Of a stretch of DNA of 64,000 bases, positions 52,153 through 64,000 are shown piece by piece (the first letter of the stretch is position 1; every line of letters begins with the position of its first letter). This stretch comes from Rotaria macrura (lineage: Eukaryota; Rotifera; Eurotatoria; Philodinida; Philodinidae). The notes beneath the pieces were generated by a model. That model saw only the letters and a list, made by a program, of their open reading frames with translations, was not told the DNA's origin and searched no databases. The DNA is taken from assembly GCA_900239685.1 (NCBI GenBank), contig OENT01000038.1:186001-250000 (forward strand). The letters are read 5' to 3'. The translations under genes and the position numbers were made by a program.

Positions 52153-55100
52153 TGACTTATACAGCATTAAACAAAAGATGAATGATATTCATCATCATCG
52201 ATTTAACAATAATCATTATTGTTTTTCTATTCTTACGTGTTCTATTATTTAGTGTTGTTTGCGTCATGATGTGCGATAGAGGAGAGTTTTCACAATTAAG
52301 AAACAATACTATGATAATATATCTTTTCATCGATTAAACAAAATAATAGATAGTTGTCGATTGCACTAGTGAATGGATGATGGGACCAGAATTCAAACAA
52401 TTATAAAATATTTAATATCATTAATGAAATTCGTATTTATTCGAATTCTACAGGGCCTGATGCAATTGAACTCATTTTTTATTTTATCTTTAAACTATCT
52501 GAACTATTGTCTTCAGTGGCCAATACTTTTCTGTGTTTCGTTTGAATGAATGAGTTATATATGAATGATGAAAATCTAGTAATCAATCAAATATATCATT
52601 ATTGTTTGCAAATATTTTTCATTGATATTAAAATTATTATGCCGTGTTATAGAAAGCATGCATCCGTAGCCGACCTAGAATTTTACCATGAGTCGTCTAC
52701 TGTAGGGTATTCAACTTTCAGCTATTCATAATAAAACACTTAAACGTACACTTCCTCTCTAGAATATCACATAATAAGCATATATGAAGAAAAATTTATG
52801 ACATGTCTAAAGCAAGCTATCTTTCATTGGAGTCGAAGTTTGATGTTCATATCAATGATCATAGACTAGTCTAAATCCAGCCTGAATCCACTAATCATAG
52901 CTTGGAGCGCTGACTAATGTCTATCGAATATGATTTTAGGAAAAATTTAAAAAATATGCTTATGGATTCTTTTAATATCGAGAAAAATTTCTTGAAAGGG
53001 GGTGAGATCGCACTATTCCACCTCCCTCAATCCACCATTGAAATATCTATACTTGCTTTTACATATTATACCAATAGTTTCTGTTTTTTTTGTTCATACG
53101 ATGTGTTATTAGAGTTTCTCGGAAAGTCCTTTGACTTTTCGCACACTAAAATTTTCCGCGAACTAAAATTTTTTTTCCAGAACTCCTACTGGACTTTTTC
53201 CGAAATAAAACTCATTCCAAAACTCAAAAACAATATTCTGAAAATCATGCATTTTTAGAAACCCATAAAAAATCTAAAGAATTTTAAAGCAAATTTCCAA
53301 TATGCCAATCACCTTCCAAAAAAAAGAAATAAATTAATCATTACCCAACGACTTTAGTATCGATGGAAAACATCAAAGATTATGTGTTAAATACAGCACG
53401 TTCTTAAACAATATCTGTCCATTTCAACGGCAAATATTATACACCAGGAGAATAAAACGAAACTACCAATTTCTTGAAAAAGCAAAATCTTTCGTGTAAG
53501 ACATTGTCTCACATAAGATAAAACGGATCTTCAGACTCAATCACATGACATAATCCACTAACAGAGCACAGCATACGATATTCCTCCATTATAGTGAAGG
53601 CAAATGCAAAACCGATGACAAACTCCTGAAAGCAGTAAACTAAGTAAATGACCGCTAGATACCTAAAAATCAAATAAACTACGATGCACTACGTGGAAGA
53701 GTTCGTGAAGACAGAAACATCTATCATACAGAATCTCATACAATCAAGCACGAAACATAAGAATTATGCGTGGATGATGGGTGGAGGCATCCGAAAGACG
53801 GAGACAGACACTCATATCCATGTTCTTCTCACCAGGTAGAATTCATCAGAAAAATTCAACTCCTCAAAAATTTGTGCTCATTATACCCGGCTATCCAGTT
53901 AAGTCCAGAAAAAAGTGGTTTCCTGGAAACTAATAGAACTCATCAAATCTTTTTGTTTGATTACATAATGATGCGCTGTCTTAGTTCATTCGTGAATACG
54001 TGAGTGAAAGTATAGCGAAGAAATCTATTCTAAAATCTAGATTAAATTAATCTACATGTAACTAACGCAAGAGACTGCATTCTTCTTTTATATTAGATCA
54101 CCTACAGCTATTACGCTAATAGCTTTATTCTAAGAAACCAGGAAATTTTCATGTGAACAAACTAATGTAAGATGAAAAGTAAATACGACTTTTTTAGTAT
54201 TCAGGTTTCACTTATTATCACACTATTGATAACCAAGCTTGTGGGTGTCAATTATTGTGAAAATTGGTATAGAGAAAATTAGACGATGATTTGAATCCTA
54301 ATAAGTAATAAGGAGAAGAAGAAAAAAAGATTGCGGCTATTGCTTGACACGGAAATAATGGCTTAACCTACTACTTTGACAATATATGTTTACGACTATG
54401 GTCTGACTGAATTACTGCAAATGAAAATTCGATCTGATCGAAATTCTATGATATATTTATTGAAAAAACTCTTTTATATTTTGAAAATTTAACACTGATA
54501 CGTATCGGCCTATGGTTTTAGAGTACTTATATTAAAACCATTCGAATTTAACCATGTATTTGGTCGTACTGATCATGAGAGTTTTGCTGTAGGGCTTCAG
54601 TTGACAAAGGAAAACATTTTCTTAAACTTTAAAGAATTAAACAAAAACTTCAATGTTCTTATTTTTATGTAAACTGATGGATAGAATAATATTCTTGTAT
54701 AGTAAAATAGATATATTATTATTTATTGTATCATTAGTTCATTCTTGTTTGATCATGGTAATGAGACTGATATGATAAAAAATTCTTTTGATTCAGTTTT
54801 TGAATGCACGACAGGAAATATTAGGATGATGATGTAGTCGTTAACATTTTCTAGTTCATGCAAAAACTGATGAGCTTTATCGAAGTAAATTAGGTGAATA
54901 ATTAGAACGCCAATTGTAATTTTGTCAATAGTATGAATTCAAATATTTATTCGAAAAATCTCAGAAGCATCAATCAATTTATGTAAAACTACTGCTTGAA
55001 CATATTTTAATGAACATAAAATTATACTTATAGGGCAATGAAAAAGGTTTTGCAACACGATTCTTCAACTTTCTACTGATTGTTTCTATTGTTGATGTGA

Positions 55101-55260
55101 TATTTATCTAGCAGCTACAACAATAACGTACTAAATTGTGAAATACCAATCTCGACAAGTTCTTAGTTTTCTCTCATTTCTAGTTACTTTTTTCTTCATC
55201 CTAAATTTTCAGACGGATAAGCAATTCACATGGTACTGTATAAAACCTCGCTCATGATTG
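52153..55260. other. Intergenic with decayed coding-like sequence
   Basis: No supported gene. A segment at about 53340-54000 is less AT-rich and has coding-like pieces broken by stops on the plus strand. A repeated motif ACTAAAATTTT appears twice at about 53144-53173. These suggest old mobile-element remnants, but I cannot name a family. Confidence 0.4.
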
Positions 55261-56206
55261 GATTTCAATGCTTCTAAAATCTATGACGAATTGGCTACTA
55301 CTTATGATGTGAATTATCCACTGTCTCTCACAGTTGCCTACTAACACGCCATGAATTTTCAAGTCAATCAAAGTCGCTAAAGGATGATCCTTGCAGCAGT
55401 CGTCTAATAGTCGTCGACACTCAACGAAATATTAATGCTGTAACAGATCTAGTCAATGACGGTCCACATATCGGTATTCATATGATAATTTTATCGTCAA
55501 GATGAGTCGTGTCTCATGAGCTCACACAAGAACAACGATAACTACGCTTTAATTTTTGTAACAAAAACTTACAGAAATTTGAAAGTAGTGCATGGAAATA
55601 ATGTGACTTTGTCACCGATGATGAGACTTAGTTTTACTATCGCAAGGTTGAATCAAGACAACAATCAAACTTGTGAGTAATTAGAGAAAGTCTTCTGACT
55701 GTTATCGAACGGCGGCGATATTAATAGAAAACAATATTTATCATCTTCTTTGTGACTGCTGAGTTGTTACTTATTTATCAAGTGTCATCGTGAGTTTCTA
55801 TTCATGTAATCTATTATCGTGATGAATATTTAAAAACACTGCTCAAAAGCTTATTGAAGAAAAGACTATTATCAGGAACAAATGGAATCAAGCGTCGTCA
55901 TGACAACGGAAAGCCATACATCAAACATATTGTTATCATTTATCTTCAAGAAGACGAAAAAAAAATCAAATTTATAACTCATTCGCCACACTTGCTTAAT
56001 CTTGCTCCCCTTCGGGCTCTTTTTTGTTCATGTATCTTAAAGAAAGAGTTGACAGTTATCGAGATGAAACAAGCTTGATGAAAGCACTAAAGAAAATGTT
56101 TAATTCAAAACCAGATGATGAATGCAAAAAGAAATTTCAAAATCGGATGCCAAGGATGAAACTAATTATCCAATACTACGGTGTGTGCTTCAAACATTTG
56201 CTATAG
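55261..56206 (+). pseudogene. Dead mariner-family transposase
   Basis: Plus-strand frames interrupted by many stops and shifts align in order with a mariner (Tc1/mariner, DDD) transposase. There is an N-terminal helix-turn-helix part (YDELATTYDV, about 55284-55315), a linker with SLKDDPCSSR (about 55377-55405), then LTQEQR and the first catalytic Asp in TDDET (about 55614-55630). The second Asp follows in HDNGKP (about 55904-55920), then a SPHLLNLAPL segment where the third catalytic Asp of the usual APCDF is replaced, and an RMPRM-containing C-terminus. Stops plus the lost Asp mean it cannot be active. I could not delimit terminal inverted repeats. Confidence 0.75.
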
Positions 56207-57429
56207 AAATATCAATGAAATGGTTTTTTTCCTATGATTCAACGTTTTGACTTGCAAGACATTTTTGTAACTTTCCTAATTATTTCGCTTGATAGTTAGA
56301 GATCGGACAACAAATATGGTGTACTTATCTATAGTAGCTCGCATCTAAAACTGTGAGGCATATTCTATGGTGACCTCACAATTCTTCATACTGATAATCC
56401 GTTGCAATAACGCACTTCGAACATACTGTGCGTTTAGTTTTCAATAATAAAACAAAACAACTAATCAAGTGAAGTTCAAAACATCTTTTCAAAAGATTAT
56501 GGCAAATTATTGCAAATGGTATTAATCATGAAAATTTGATTTTTGATATTAGCAGGACCAAAACCGAATTTATTTTCTACTCCATGATTATTTATACCAG
56601 TTTGGATAAGAATTTGGATGACGTGACACTATGAAAATCACTCGTCACATATGATATCCATCATTCGACTATAAATTGATTCTAAAAAAAAGCATCCGCA
56701 CACGCTTTTGTTCAACCTAACAGATTAGGTATGTGAAATAAAATGATTTTCAATAGAAAATTCATTAAAACGTTTGATTTTTCTGATGATGCCGATGCTG
56801 TTTTTCTTTAAAAAGTACTATGCATTTCACTTGTTTCTTTAAAACATTTTCTTTTCTCAGAAGTCGTGATGTGCAGTGCAAATTAAAAGAATAGATTAAT
56901 GAGTATCAGTTTCACCATTATCGAAAATCCATTATGGGACATAGAGCTTGAATAAAGTAGCATATTATTTGAAGTTTATTGTACTGTTTGCAATCAAAAA
57001 ATGACGTTTACTCTCTAGGTAATATTCACAATCATTGTTCATACTCATTCCATTACATGTTTCAATATTAACTTAATAAATCATTCGATTATTCAACACA
57101 AGACATTAATTATGATTGGATTAAGTCATTGGTGGTTACTAACTTATAGTAGACTACTGTGTAAATATCAGATCAGAAACAAATTTGTAAACTTCTTACC
57201 TTGATGATGTCGACTTTTAAATGCACAATACTGAAGATGATCTTATTGAAATTGATTTTCGTTATAACAGATAAGATGTGCATTACGAGAATCTTTTAAC
57301 CAGTTATATATCGATTGAAATTCACAAATTTTATCTTCACATAAAACTTAACCCGTCTCTCTCCCTGATATTCTCAATATATCGAGGGGTGAATGTTTTG
57401 ATTTTCTTGTCAGTTTAAATTATTGTTGT
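56207..57429. other. Intergenic, no gene seen
   Basis: AT-rich DNA between the mariner remnant and the TTAA-flanked element. It may contain the right end of the mariner copy, but no terminal repeat could be matched. No other feature seen. Confidence 0.4.
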
Positions 57430-58482
57430 TTAACCCTTTCCGGGCGGATGGTACTAAATGGGCACATTTTGAAATTGTTTAATCAAAAACTGTTTCAAAC
57501 TTGTGTTGAACATCGTTCTGGTATCATGATAATTAAGGGCACCAACGCCACAATCTATTCACCTTTCATTCAAGATAAATGCACTTTGCTTTCTCAAAGC
57601 AGCATCAAGAGAGCTGAGTGCCATGGAGAATCTTCACAGTCAGAATTATCACTGTTTCGAACATCTAATAAAAGTCGATATTCGAAGTACAAACTGTAAA
57701 CAATTTGTTGATAGATTCTCTGTTTCCGTCACTACTAATGGCAGTGTTTCAATAATGAATTATATAAGAAAAAACAAGAATGTTACTTTTTGGTCACATC
57801 CGGACCTAACGGTACAAAGAGGTAAAAAAATTTATCTTTTATCTACCTAAAGGAATTTGATGGTGTATACCTTTTCTTAATCCATACCATGAATCTAGTA
57901 CAAAGATTATGTTTCTACCTATTCTCTCGAAGCCTCAACTTAGTTATTGCTAGAATACTGTGAAATATCACGGAATTACGCAAAATTTGTCTGTTTTATT
58001 GAGATAAGACTCAGAATTTATAGAAACTCTGGGAGTTTTCGAAGCATCCAGCAATGATTGTGAACGGTAAGATATAATCGAATTCGAAAACTCCCAGAGT
58101 TCCTCTAAATTCTGAGTCTTATCTCAAGAAAATAGGTAAATTTTGCATAATTCAGCGATGCTTCACGATCTTCTATCGATAACTCAGCTGAGGTAATGAG
58201 GGAAGGTGTAGAAACATAATCTTTGTTCTAGTTTCATGGTATGGATTAAGAAAAATTATAAACTATCGAACTCATTTAGATAGAAAAAAGATCAATCTTT
58301 TTACATGTCTATACCATTACTACCGGATGTGACCAAAAGGTAACATCAAGGGGTTTTGTGACCTGCCATCTTCCCAGAATCGAATACAAGATTTTTGATA
58401 TCTACGCAGTGACTGAAGTCTAAATACGATGGGGAAGAGTTTTTTGCACTCTTTCTTCTGGTAGCCGGTCAGAAAGGGTTAA
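57430..58482. mobile_element. piggyBac-type non-autonomous foldback element with TTAA duplication
   Basis: The element begins TTAA-CCCTTTCC (57430-57441) and ends GAAAGGG-TTAA (58472-58482): a TTAA target duplication with CCCTTTC terminal inverted repeats, the hallmark of the piggyBac superfamily. Internally it is a large imperfect palindrome. The left arm (about 57770-58040) includes TTTTTGGTCACATCCGG, CTTAATCCATACCATGAA and ACTCTGGGAGTTTTCGAA, and all recur reverse-complemented in the right arm (about 58080-58345). The short frames inside do not resemble a transposase, so it should depend on a transposase encoded elsewhere. Arm divergence is modest, so it is not very old. Confidence 0.75.
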
Positions 58483-61400
58483 GAGCAAAGTTCAAAACGT
58501 GTTCAACTTCGTCAGTGAAGAGAATATCTAACACTGGGAAAGCAGGAAATCATGTATGACATACATCTGCACGATTGACATCCGCATATGCATAGATGGG
58601 GTCAACATTTTCTTGATTTCATATTCTTCAGTACTATTTCACATTAGTAACTTACTAAATAGTGATACTTACTATTTTCAGATGACTGCAGTTCTTATGA
58701 TTTTCATTTTCATGGAAACATCTTATCGAATTCGAAATTTAGCATGGATTACGTAGGAATTGTTGATTTTTCGTTTCGAAAAATATAATTTCACAGAAAA
58801 CAAAATTACATGTACTAATTTTTCAGTCTTGCTGTTGTATTGTTTATTGAACGTAAAATAGTTTTAATAAATTGACTGAAATATTCTGTACAAAGTAAAC
58901 AGACTACTCGTTCATACTTTACAACACGTAGTTAACATGATCGTCAAGTAATCATAGATATTTTAATTCCTATCTAAACATGGAATAGTATGTTCAGTCT
59001 TGTTTAGTCTACATCAGTATCTAGCAGCTCACATTCTAGTTATTCGCGGTTTTCAGACAGCTTGATATTACTTGATTTCTTATCGTAAATATATATTTAT
59101 TATATCCTATAGAAACGCAAGAAACTCGCCGTAAATTTCGTGGAAAGTGTCATAAGATGATCTATCAGTATGAAAATATGGCTAGCATTTAAATTCCAAA
59201 GACGTCGCTTGTTTTCATACGATAAACCGGTATCAAAGGAGTAAAAAAAGCAATATTCAAGATTTCTCAAGTATTATTCACCAGACTAAGCGAAAAAAGA
59301 GACCATCACGACAGTATGTTCTGCATCAAAAATCGTTTTCTTATTTAACCATTGATCAATAAACAAAACCATTGGCAAACACAAGGTGATCAGTAATAGA
59401 TCTATTCTAATTTACAATTGATGACAATAATAATTTATATATGCACGATATCCTATTAAAATTGCAAACCATCAAGATGAAAGCTGTCTGATGACGTTAG
59501 ATATGCTTTCGTGACATTTTTTTAAGTTCAACAATTGTTCGATTAGTTCATCACTAGGAACTTTTCAGCGCTAGTATGTAATATTACAATCTCATTGAAT
59601 CGATTGATGTGAATATGTTCAAAATTAATTTAACAAAAAAGGGAAAATTCGTATTTTTTGTCTTAAAATAATAAGGAAATAATGCTTTGCACTCATAAAC
59701 TCTGATTATTTCAAATCTATGAAATATTTCCATAAAGATAAAAATAAATTATGTTCAATACTAACCAAATAATAGTTGAAGAAATTAAGATCGTAGCAGA
59801 TTTTGTCGTTAGCACGCATATTCTGAAATAATATTATTTCAACAAGAATTCTATGTCTCATTAATATTGTAAAACTTGCTCAGATTCATCCAAAATCATC
59901 GATCTGAAAAACTAATCATCTTCCTCGTCTGCTTCATCTTCAAAAGATGAATACTTTTAACTAAATAATAGATTCAAGAACTTTTTTGATCAGTTCTATA
60001 TCGCCTATACATCTTTTATATGAATTAATGAAATTACGTACTATCCTTTTCAACATGTGATGCTTTTTCTCTCAACGAAGTTCTTGTATATATAGATGTC
60101 AATAGATAGATCAAACCAAAGATTCGATCAGTTCACAATTTGTTTATTATCATCATAATCCGTCGGTACAAAGTCTTTGGCAACAATATATGTTCAATTT
60201 TCTTTCACCAATATATTCTAAGAAATATTCATTTTTTACTAAATATGTATTCCGATTTCTTTTTCTGAACTAAAATTGATTCAGAAAAAGAAAACCTTCC
60301 TTGGAAACTAAAAGGCGAAGGTTGTATTAAACACTGGTTTCAACGATCGCACCAACTGCCTTTATTCATTGATCCGATATTTGGCTTTAATTGAAGAGGA
60401 GCAGCGCTCTAGAGTTAGATAGAACCAGAATTCGATCCTCTCCTTTAACTATATCCTTATATATTGACCATGAACTGCGACTAGTTAGCTATAACGGCAT
60501 GAGTGTTATTCTGACGAGAAATCTGAAATCCATTCCTACACCCACCTTCACCCACTTCCCTTGTCGCAATCTCACTCCCTTGATTGATTATTCAATGTAC
60601 CCTTTCATTGTAACACTTTTAATAAGGTTTTGTATTGAATTGCACGGCTAATCTTCTTAGGGAAATGTTCAAGTCCAACCGATATAAATTGAAAAAGATA
60701 TGATTGAAATATTAATGGTAACATTTATTCTGTGCCATCGTTTATGTCGTTTCTCGAGAGAATTTATGAGCTGCGGAGATAATATCATTCGGACTTGTAT
60801 TCCTCATTTCTAATGCTTGTAATTTTTGCTTTCTGTTGTAGGATATCGTTGAAAAGGGTGTTATAGCAGTTTCAATAGTGCCTGCTCTTGCCACCGGTTG
60901 GCTGTTCTAAAGAATCAAGGGCGTACCGACCGGGGGAGGGGGCGTAACGCCCCCTGCTTTTGAAATATTGAGATGGGGGGGGGGTACGCCCCCTTGCTCT
61001 CCAGACTTCGGTACGCCCCTGTAAAGAATACTGAGTCCAACCCAATTCTTAACACTAACGAGTGCAGTCTCTGCAAGAATAAATGTAGTATGAGTACGGA
61101 GGGTTCACTGTCCTTCCTCAATAAAGCTACAAAATGACAGCGACGTCGTCAATCAGAAAATTGATTACACGAATATCTTTCTGGTTTTTCAACGCGTGAA
61201 ACATTCGACTTTATATCGTATTCACGCAGTTATTCCAGTCAGAATCAAGTACACCTAGCTGGAAAAATTCTAATTCTCTCTGGCAATCACTCGACGATTG
61301 AGATCAAGGGAAAGAATTTCGTTGAAAAATGCGTTTCAAATGAAAAGTATGATTCCTATAGTGGTGAAAATGCACAGTTTGCATAATCGTGAACCCGAAG

Positions 61401-63024
61401 AAAGTCATCGTATAGAAATATTTTCGTTTAGCTCAAGTGCAAGTATATGAAATTTCATTTTGATATGATTCAAAAAGAGATTAGCCTGAAGTGGCAGTTT
61501 ATTATTGTTTTACTGAAAAAAATAATAAAATGCCAATTTGTATTGGTCTCTGGATACAAACTTTCAACAAATATTCTTCTAATCTATGTTGACATTCAAT
61601 CCCAGCGAAAGGAAATCAATTCATATAAGATTATTTTTAATCGATATGAAAATGATATTGATTTCCTTTCATTTTTATTTTTCAATCAACGACCTATGCA
61701 CATATTATACCATAATAAATAGCTTGCTGATGATGATGAAGGAATAATTGATGCTCTTTCATCCACTCTCTATCTTGTTGGTAAAAAATACTTTCCCGAA
61801 TGCGATTGATCGATCATTGGTTTTGATTCAATTAAAGGAAAATTATATGTAACTATGGCAGCAAAGTACTTCATGAAGTGTATTATTTTATGGTAACAAA
61901 AAATATTGGAAAATGAGATGCTACATTGGAGTTGCTGTAATGATAAAGTTAAACTTCGATGAGATGTAAGATTATACGCAATCAAGTGTAGCCTTAAACT
62001 GACTATTTGCATGTGACATTGTGATAGATGATTGAAATGGCCTGAAATTAGTCGATAATTAAAATCCATAAATAAAATATGTCAAAACTTGAAAAAATAT
62101 CATAGAATGACACGATATAACTTAAACAGACAATTTACGATTCAATAATAATCTTTCGAGGCCTACTAATGCCTTATCATAATTTCAAAAACTGTTCATG
62201 TTAGGTACTGATGTTTCAAAAGTGGTGGTCTTCACTTCTCAAACACTCAACAAATGAAATAATCGATATTTAATCTACTCATATACTAAGACATTTTGTT
62301 TTCTACCTTTTTAAAACATGATGGCACTCAACTATCTCTATATTATAAATATTCGTGAGAAACTTCCAACACAATTACAGTGATATAAAGCCGTATCCCA
62401 ACTAACGTCAATACTCATAGTTAAGATTCGGTGATCATTCATCTATGGCCATGATTATTCGATCTAAATATTACTGTAAATTATTAGAAACGCAACGTAG
62501 TTGTTAGTACCACTGTGATAAAAGTGGCAAAAATAAGACTTTTCGATACCCCATCGCTTGCTATATCACTACTATACTTTCATCCTATCTCTGATTCCTT
62601 CCCTTTCACATGCTAAAATCGAAAAGTGTCCAATGTTTATTTTAGATATGCCGTTACACGATTTTTAGTTCTAGAGATTGAAAGTGTGAAAAATGATGAT
62701 TGTCTAGAAAATATTCTTCTAAAGAACCGATGCGAGCTTGGTACAACAGAAAAAGCCTTCGAACGGTGAAATTTTGCGTTTTGAATCTATAGAGCTGATA
62801 ACTCTTAATGAGATTCAATTTTGATAGAAGCTTTATTGGCAAAGTAATTGAGTCATTCTATATTTTCACTCTTTGTCCGCAGAATCGTAAATCGTTGATT
62901 TTCATTGTATGTGTTAGAATGAGGTAATCAGAATGAATGCTGTTTGCCTGAAATGAAACACGTGTAGAAATAAATAAGCTATTCATTTGTTTCTATATTC
63001 AAGAAGTATCTTCGAAGTGCAAGT
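58483..63024. other. Gene-poor region with one small hairpin element
   Basis: No supported gene. The GC-rich hairpin element at 60919-61018 is listed separately. A stretch at about 60390-60450 has a B-box-like GAATTCGATCC and might be a tRNA-derived repeat, but the fit is loose. Coding-like but broken sequence lies at about 61140-61440. Confidence 0.4.
60919..61018. mobile_element. 100-bp GC-rich MITE-like hairpin
   Basis: The stretch starts GGGCGTACCGA (60919-60929) and ends TCGGTACGCCC (61008-61018), a perfect 11-bp terminal inverted repeat. Inner GGGCGTAACGCCCCC and GGGGTACGCCCCC blocks and a run of about ten G fill most of the length. The composition contrasts sharply with its surroundings. 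No coding capacity. It looks like a very short non-autonomous DNA transposon; flanking target duplication is unclear. Confidence 0.6.
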
Positions 63025-63228
63025 ATGAAATTGTTCGTCGTATTCGTTACTATTAGCTGCTGCTTATTTGATTATTCCACTGAATTTAACTGTCCAACTG
63101 GAATCAATCAGATGCATTCGAATGTTAATAATCCTAATTCGTTTTGGCATTGTTTGCAATGTCAAGCGTACTTGAAACCTTGCCCACAACCGCTCATATG
63201 GTCACAAGAAAAGCAGCATTGCGATTGA
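63025..63228 (+). CDS. Small secreted peritrophin-A-like (chitin-binding type 2) protein
   Basis: A 67-residue single-exon protein. The first 20 residues (MKLFVVFVTISCCLF...) form a clear signal peptide. The mature part has the chitin-binding type 2 pattern: NCPTG, then FWHC, CPQPLIW and a terminal QHCD, which match the aromatic and cysteine positions of that fold. Only five cysteines are visible in the mature part, one short of the canonical six, and the first spacing is altered. It is probably secreted to a chitinous or mucous extracellular layer. The ATG is the first in frame, with a TGA stop. A downstream exon cannot be excluded, but none is evident. Confidence 0.65.
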   Translation: MKLFVVFVTISCCLFDYSTEFNCPTGINQMHSNVNNPNSFWHCLQCQAYLKPCPQPLIWSQEKQHCD

Positions 63229-64000
63229 GCAGATAAAGGTTCGAGTTGAATAAGAATATTAGAATTGTCCTTATGATTCAGAAATTTTCAAGTCGAATAA
63301 AATGAAGTCATTCAAGGAATTCAAGGAATATAGAAAATGTATTGTCTTTTACCGTATAAGTATCATAGATTTTTATGGAAACTATGAAGTAGTTTAATGA
63401 TCTTTGTTAGACGCTGCATACCGATAAGACATACACCACAAGAGTCTTTGATTTTCCTGAAATTGCTAGTGTGTCGATCGTAGATACTATTATTACTCAG
63501 TGGATTCCAGATGACTTCGAATAAAATTCTGTCGGTATTGAGACGATGGAGCACAATCCAATGATCAGATTCGGATACTCGTATGTGTATACCTCCGTTA
63601 GTACAAGCTCGTAAAGAAGCAGAGTCGAGCATCAGAAGCTGATCACCGAACTCTTGCCTACCAGTTCTTGTCATTTGTCCGAGTTGTTCAGCTTGAATCT
63701 GCAAGAATATGTTGATCTGGAAGAACATTTCCGTTTTAAAACTTTTCATCGCATGGAACAACAACAGAAAAATTCAATTTTGCCGCTTTTTGTTGTCATT
63801 TCTATTTTCAGTAAAAGGTCGAAGAATTTCAATTTACTAGTTTGATGGTCCGAGTTAGCTATTTGTGTGTGATAAATAACTTTCTTATGATTGCCCAGCG
63901 CAAAAGACTGCGATCAAAATCGGATGGCTGAAATATAAAATTTAGATAATAATCGATTATGGAGAGTGAATCCTGTTAAAAAGTTAAACATCGAAGTAGA
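63229..64000. other. Right edge of the window, containing an unrecognised minus-strand segment
   Basis: Apart from the minus-strand coding-like segment at 63363-63733, nothing is supported. The gene that segment belongs to probably continues to the right, beyond the window. Confidence 0.4.
63363..63733 (-). CDS. Unrecognised coding segment, likely 3' exon of a gene continuing rightward
   Basis: Minus-strand frame ending at 63363, entered through a good acceptor (ttcttgcag or ttcttccag at about 63710-63735), giving about 110-120 residues. Its composition is ordinary for protein, with HIRVSESDHWIVLHRL and ILFEVIWNP resembling paired beta strands, followed by a Cys-containing segment (DSCGVCLIG) and a Lys-rich end. 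I considered longin-type trafficking domains but cannot support one. Upstream exons would lie at higher coordinates; none is clear before the window ends. Confidence 0.35.

Noticed and set aside
52917-53258. 113-codon plus-strand frame
   Set aside because: Composition is low-complexity Phe/Lys/Ile/Asn as expected from AT-rich DNA, with no domain and no splice partners.
57448-57850. Two overlapping frames inside the TTAA-flanked element, considered as a transposase
   Set aside because: No aspartate signature or other transposase motif; the region is one arm of a palindrome.
60390-60450. tRNA-derived repeat suggested by GAATTCGATCC
   Set aside because: Only a B-box-like match; no convincing A box, cloverleaf or tail.

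Overview
The window is AT-rich nuclear DNA from a small invertebrate animal. Genes carry many short introns (about 50-90 bp, GT-AG plus one GC-AG), intergenic gaps reach 8-10 kb, and the families are metazoan: a Caspr/neurexin-IV receptor, UTP18, NUDT14 and a rhodopsin-like GPCR. A single-exon questin-oxidase-like gene, the sort of fungal-type gene often found in bdelloid rotifers, together with the intron style, makes a bdelloid rotifer my best guess. This is an inference; no rRNA or mitochondrial marker is present.

Layout. 1-3.5 kb: 3' part of a PPP-family Ser/Thr phosphatase gene with a long N-terminal extension. 5.3-6.5 kb: intronless questin-oxidase-like gene. 6.5-14.6 kb: gene-poor, with weak coding remnants. 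14.7-15.5 kb (minus): three-exon NUDT14-like Nudix hydrolase. 15.5-19.9 kb: gene-poor, with a foldback MITE-like element at 16.85-17.07 kb. 19.95-22.0 kb: two multi-exon coding sequences of no recognised family, supported by consistent splice phases. 24.7-25.1 kb: a small three-exon gene. 26.4-33.1 kb: complete 16-exon Caspr/neurexin-IV gene, followed after only 330 bp by a complete 12-exon UTP18 gene (33.4-36.4 kb). 36.4-46.0 kb: gene-poor. 46.1-52.2 kb: two-exon GPCR split by a 4.2 kb intron. 52-63 kb: repeat-rich stretch with a dead mariner transposase, a TTAA-flanked piggyBac-type foldback element and a 100-bp GC-rich hairpin element. 63.0 kb: small secreted peritrophin-like protein. 63.4-63.8 kb (minus): an unrecognised coding-like segment.

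No operon-like organisation was seen and the genes belong to unrelated pathways: signalling, ribosome biogenesis, nucleotide-sugar turnover, cell adhesion and a possible redox enzyme. The only tight pair is Caspr-UTP18. The observations most worth follow-up are the unrecognised genes at 19.95-22.0 kb, the questin-oxidase-like transfer candidate, and the piggyBac-type foldback. I did not find anything I can defend as a wholly new biological system.
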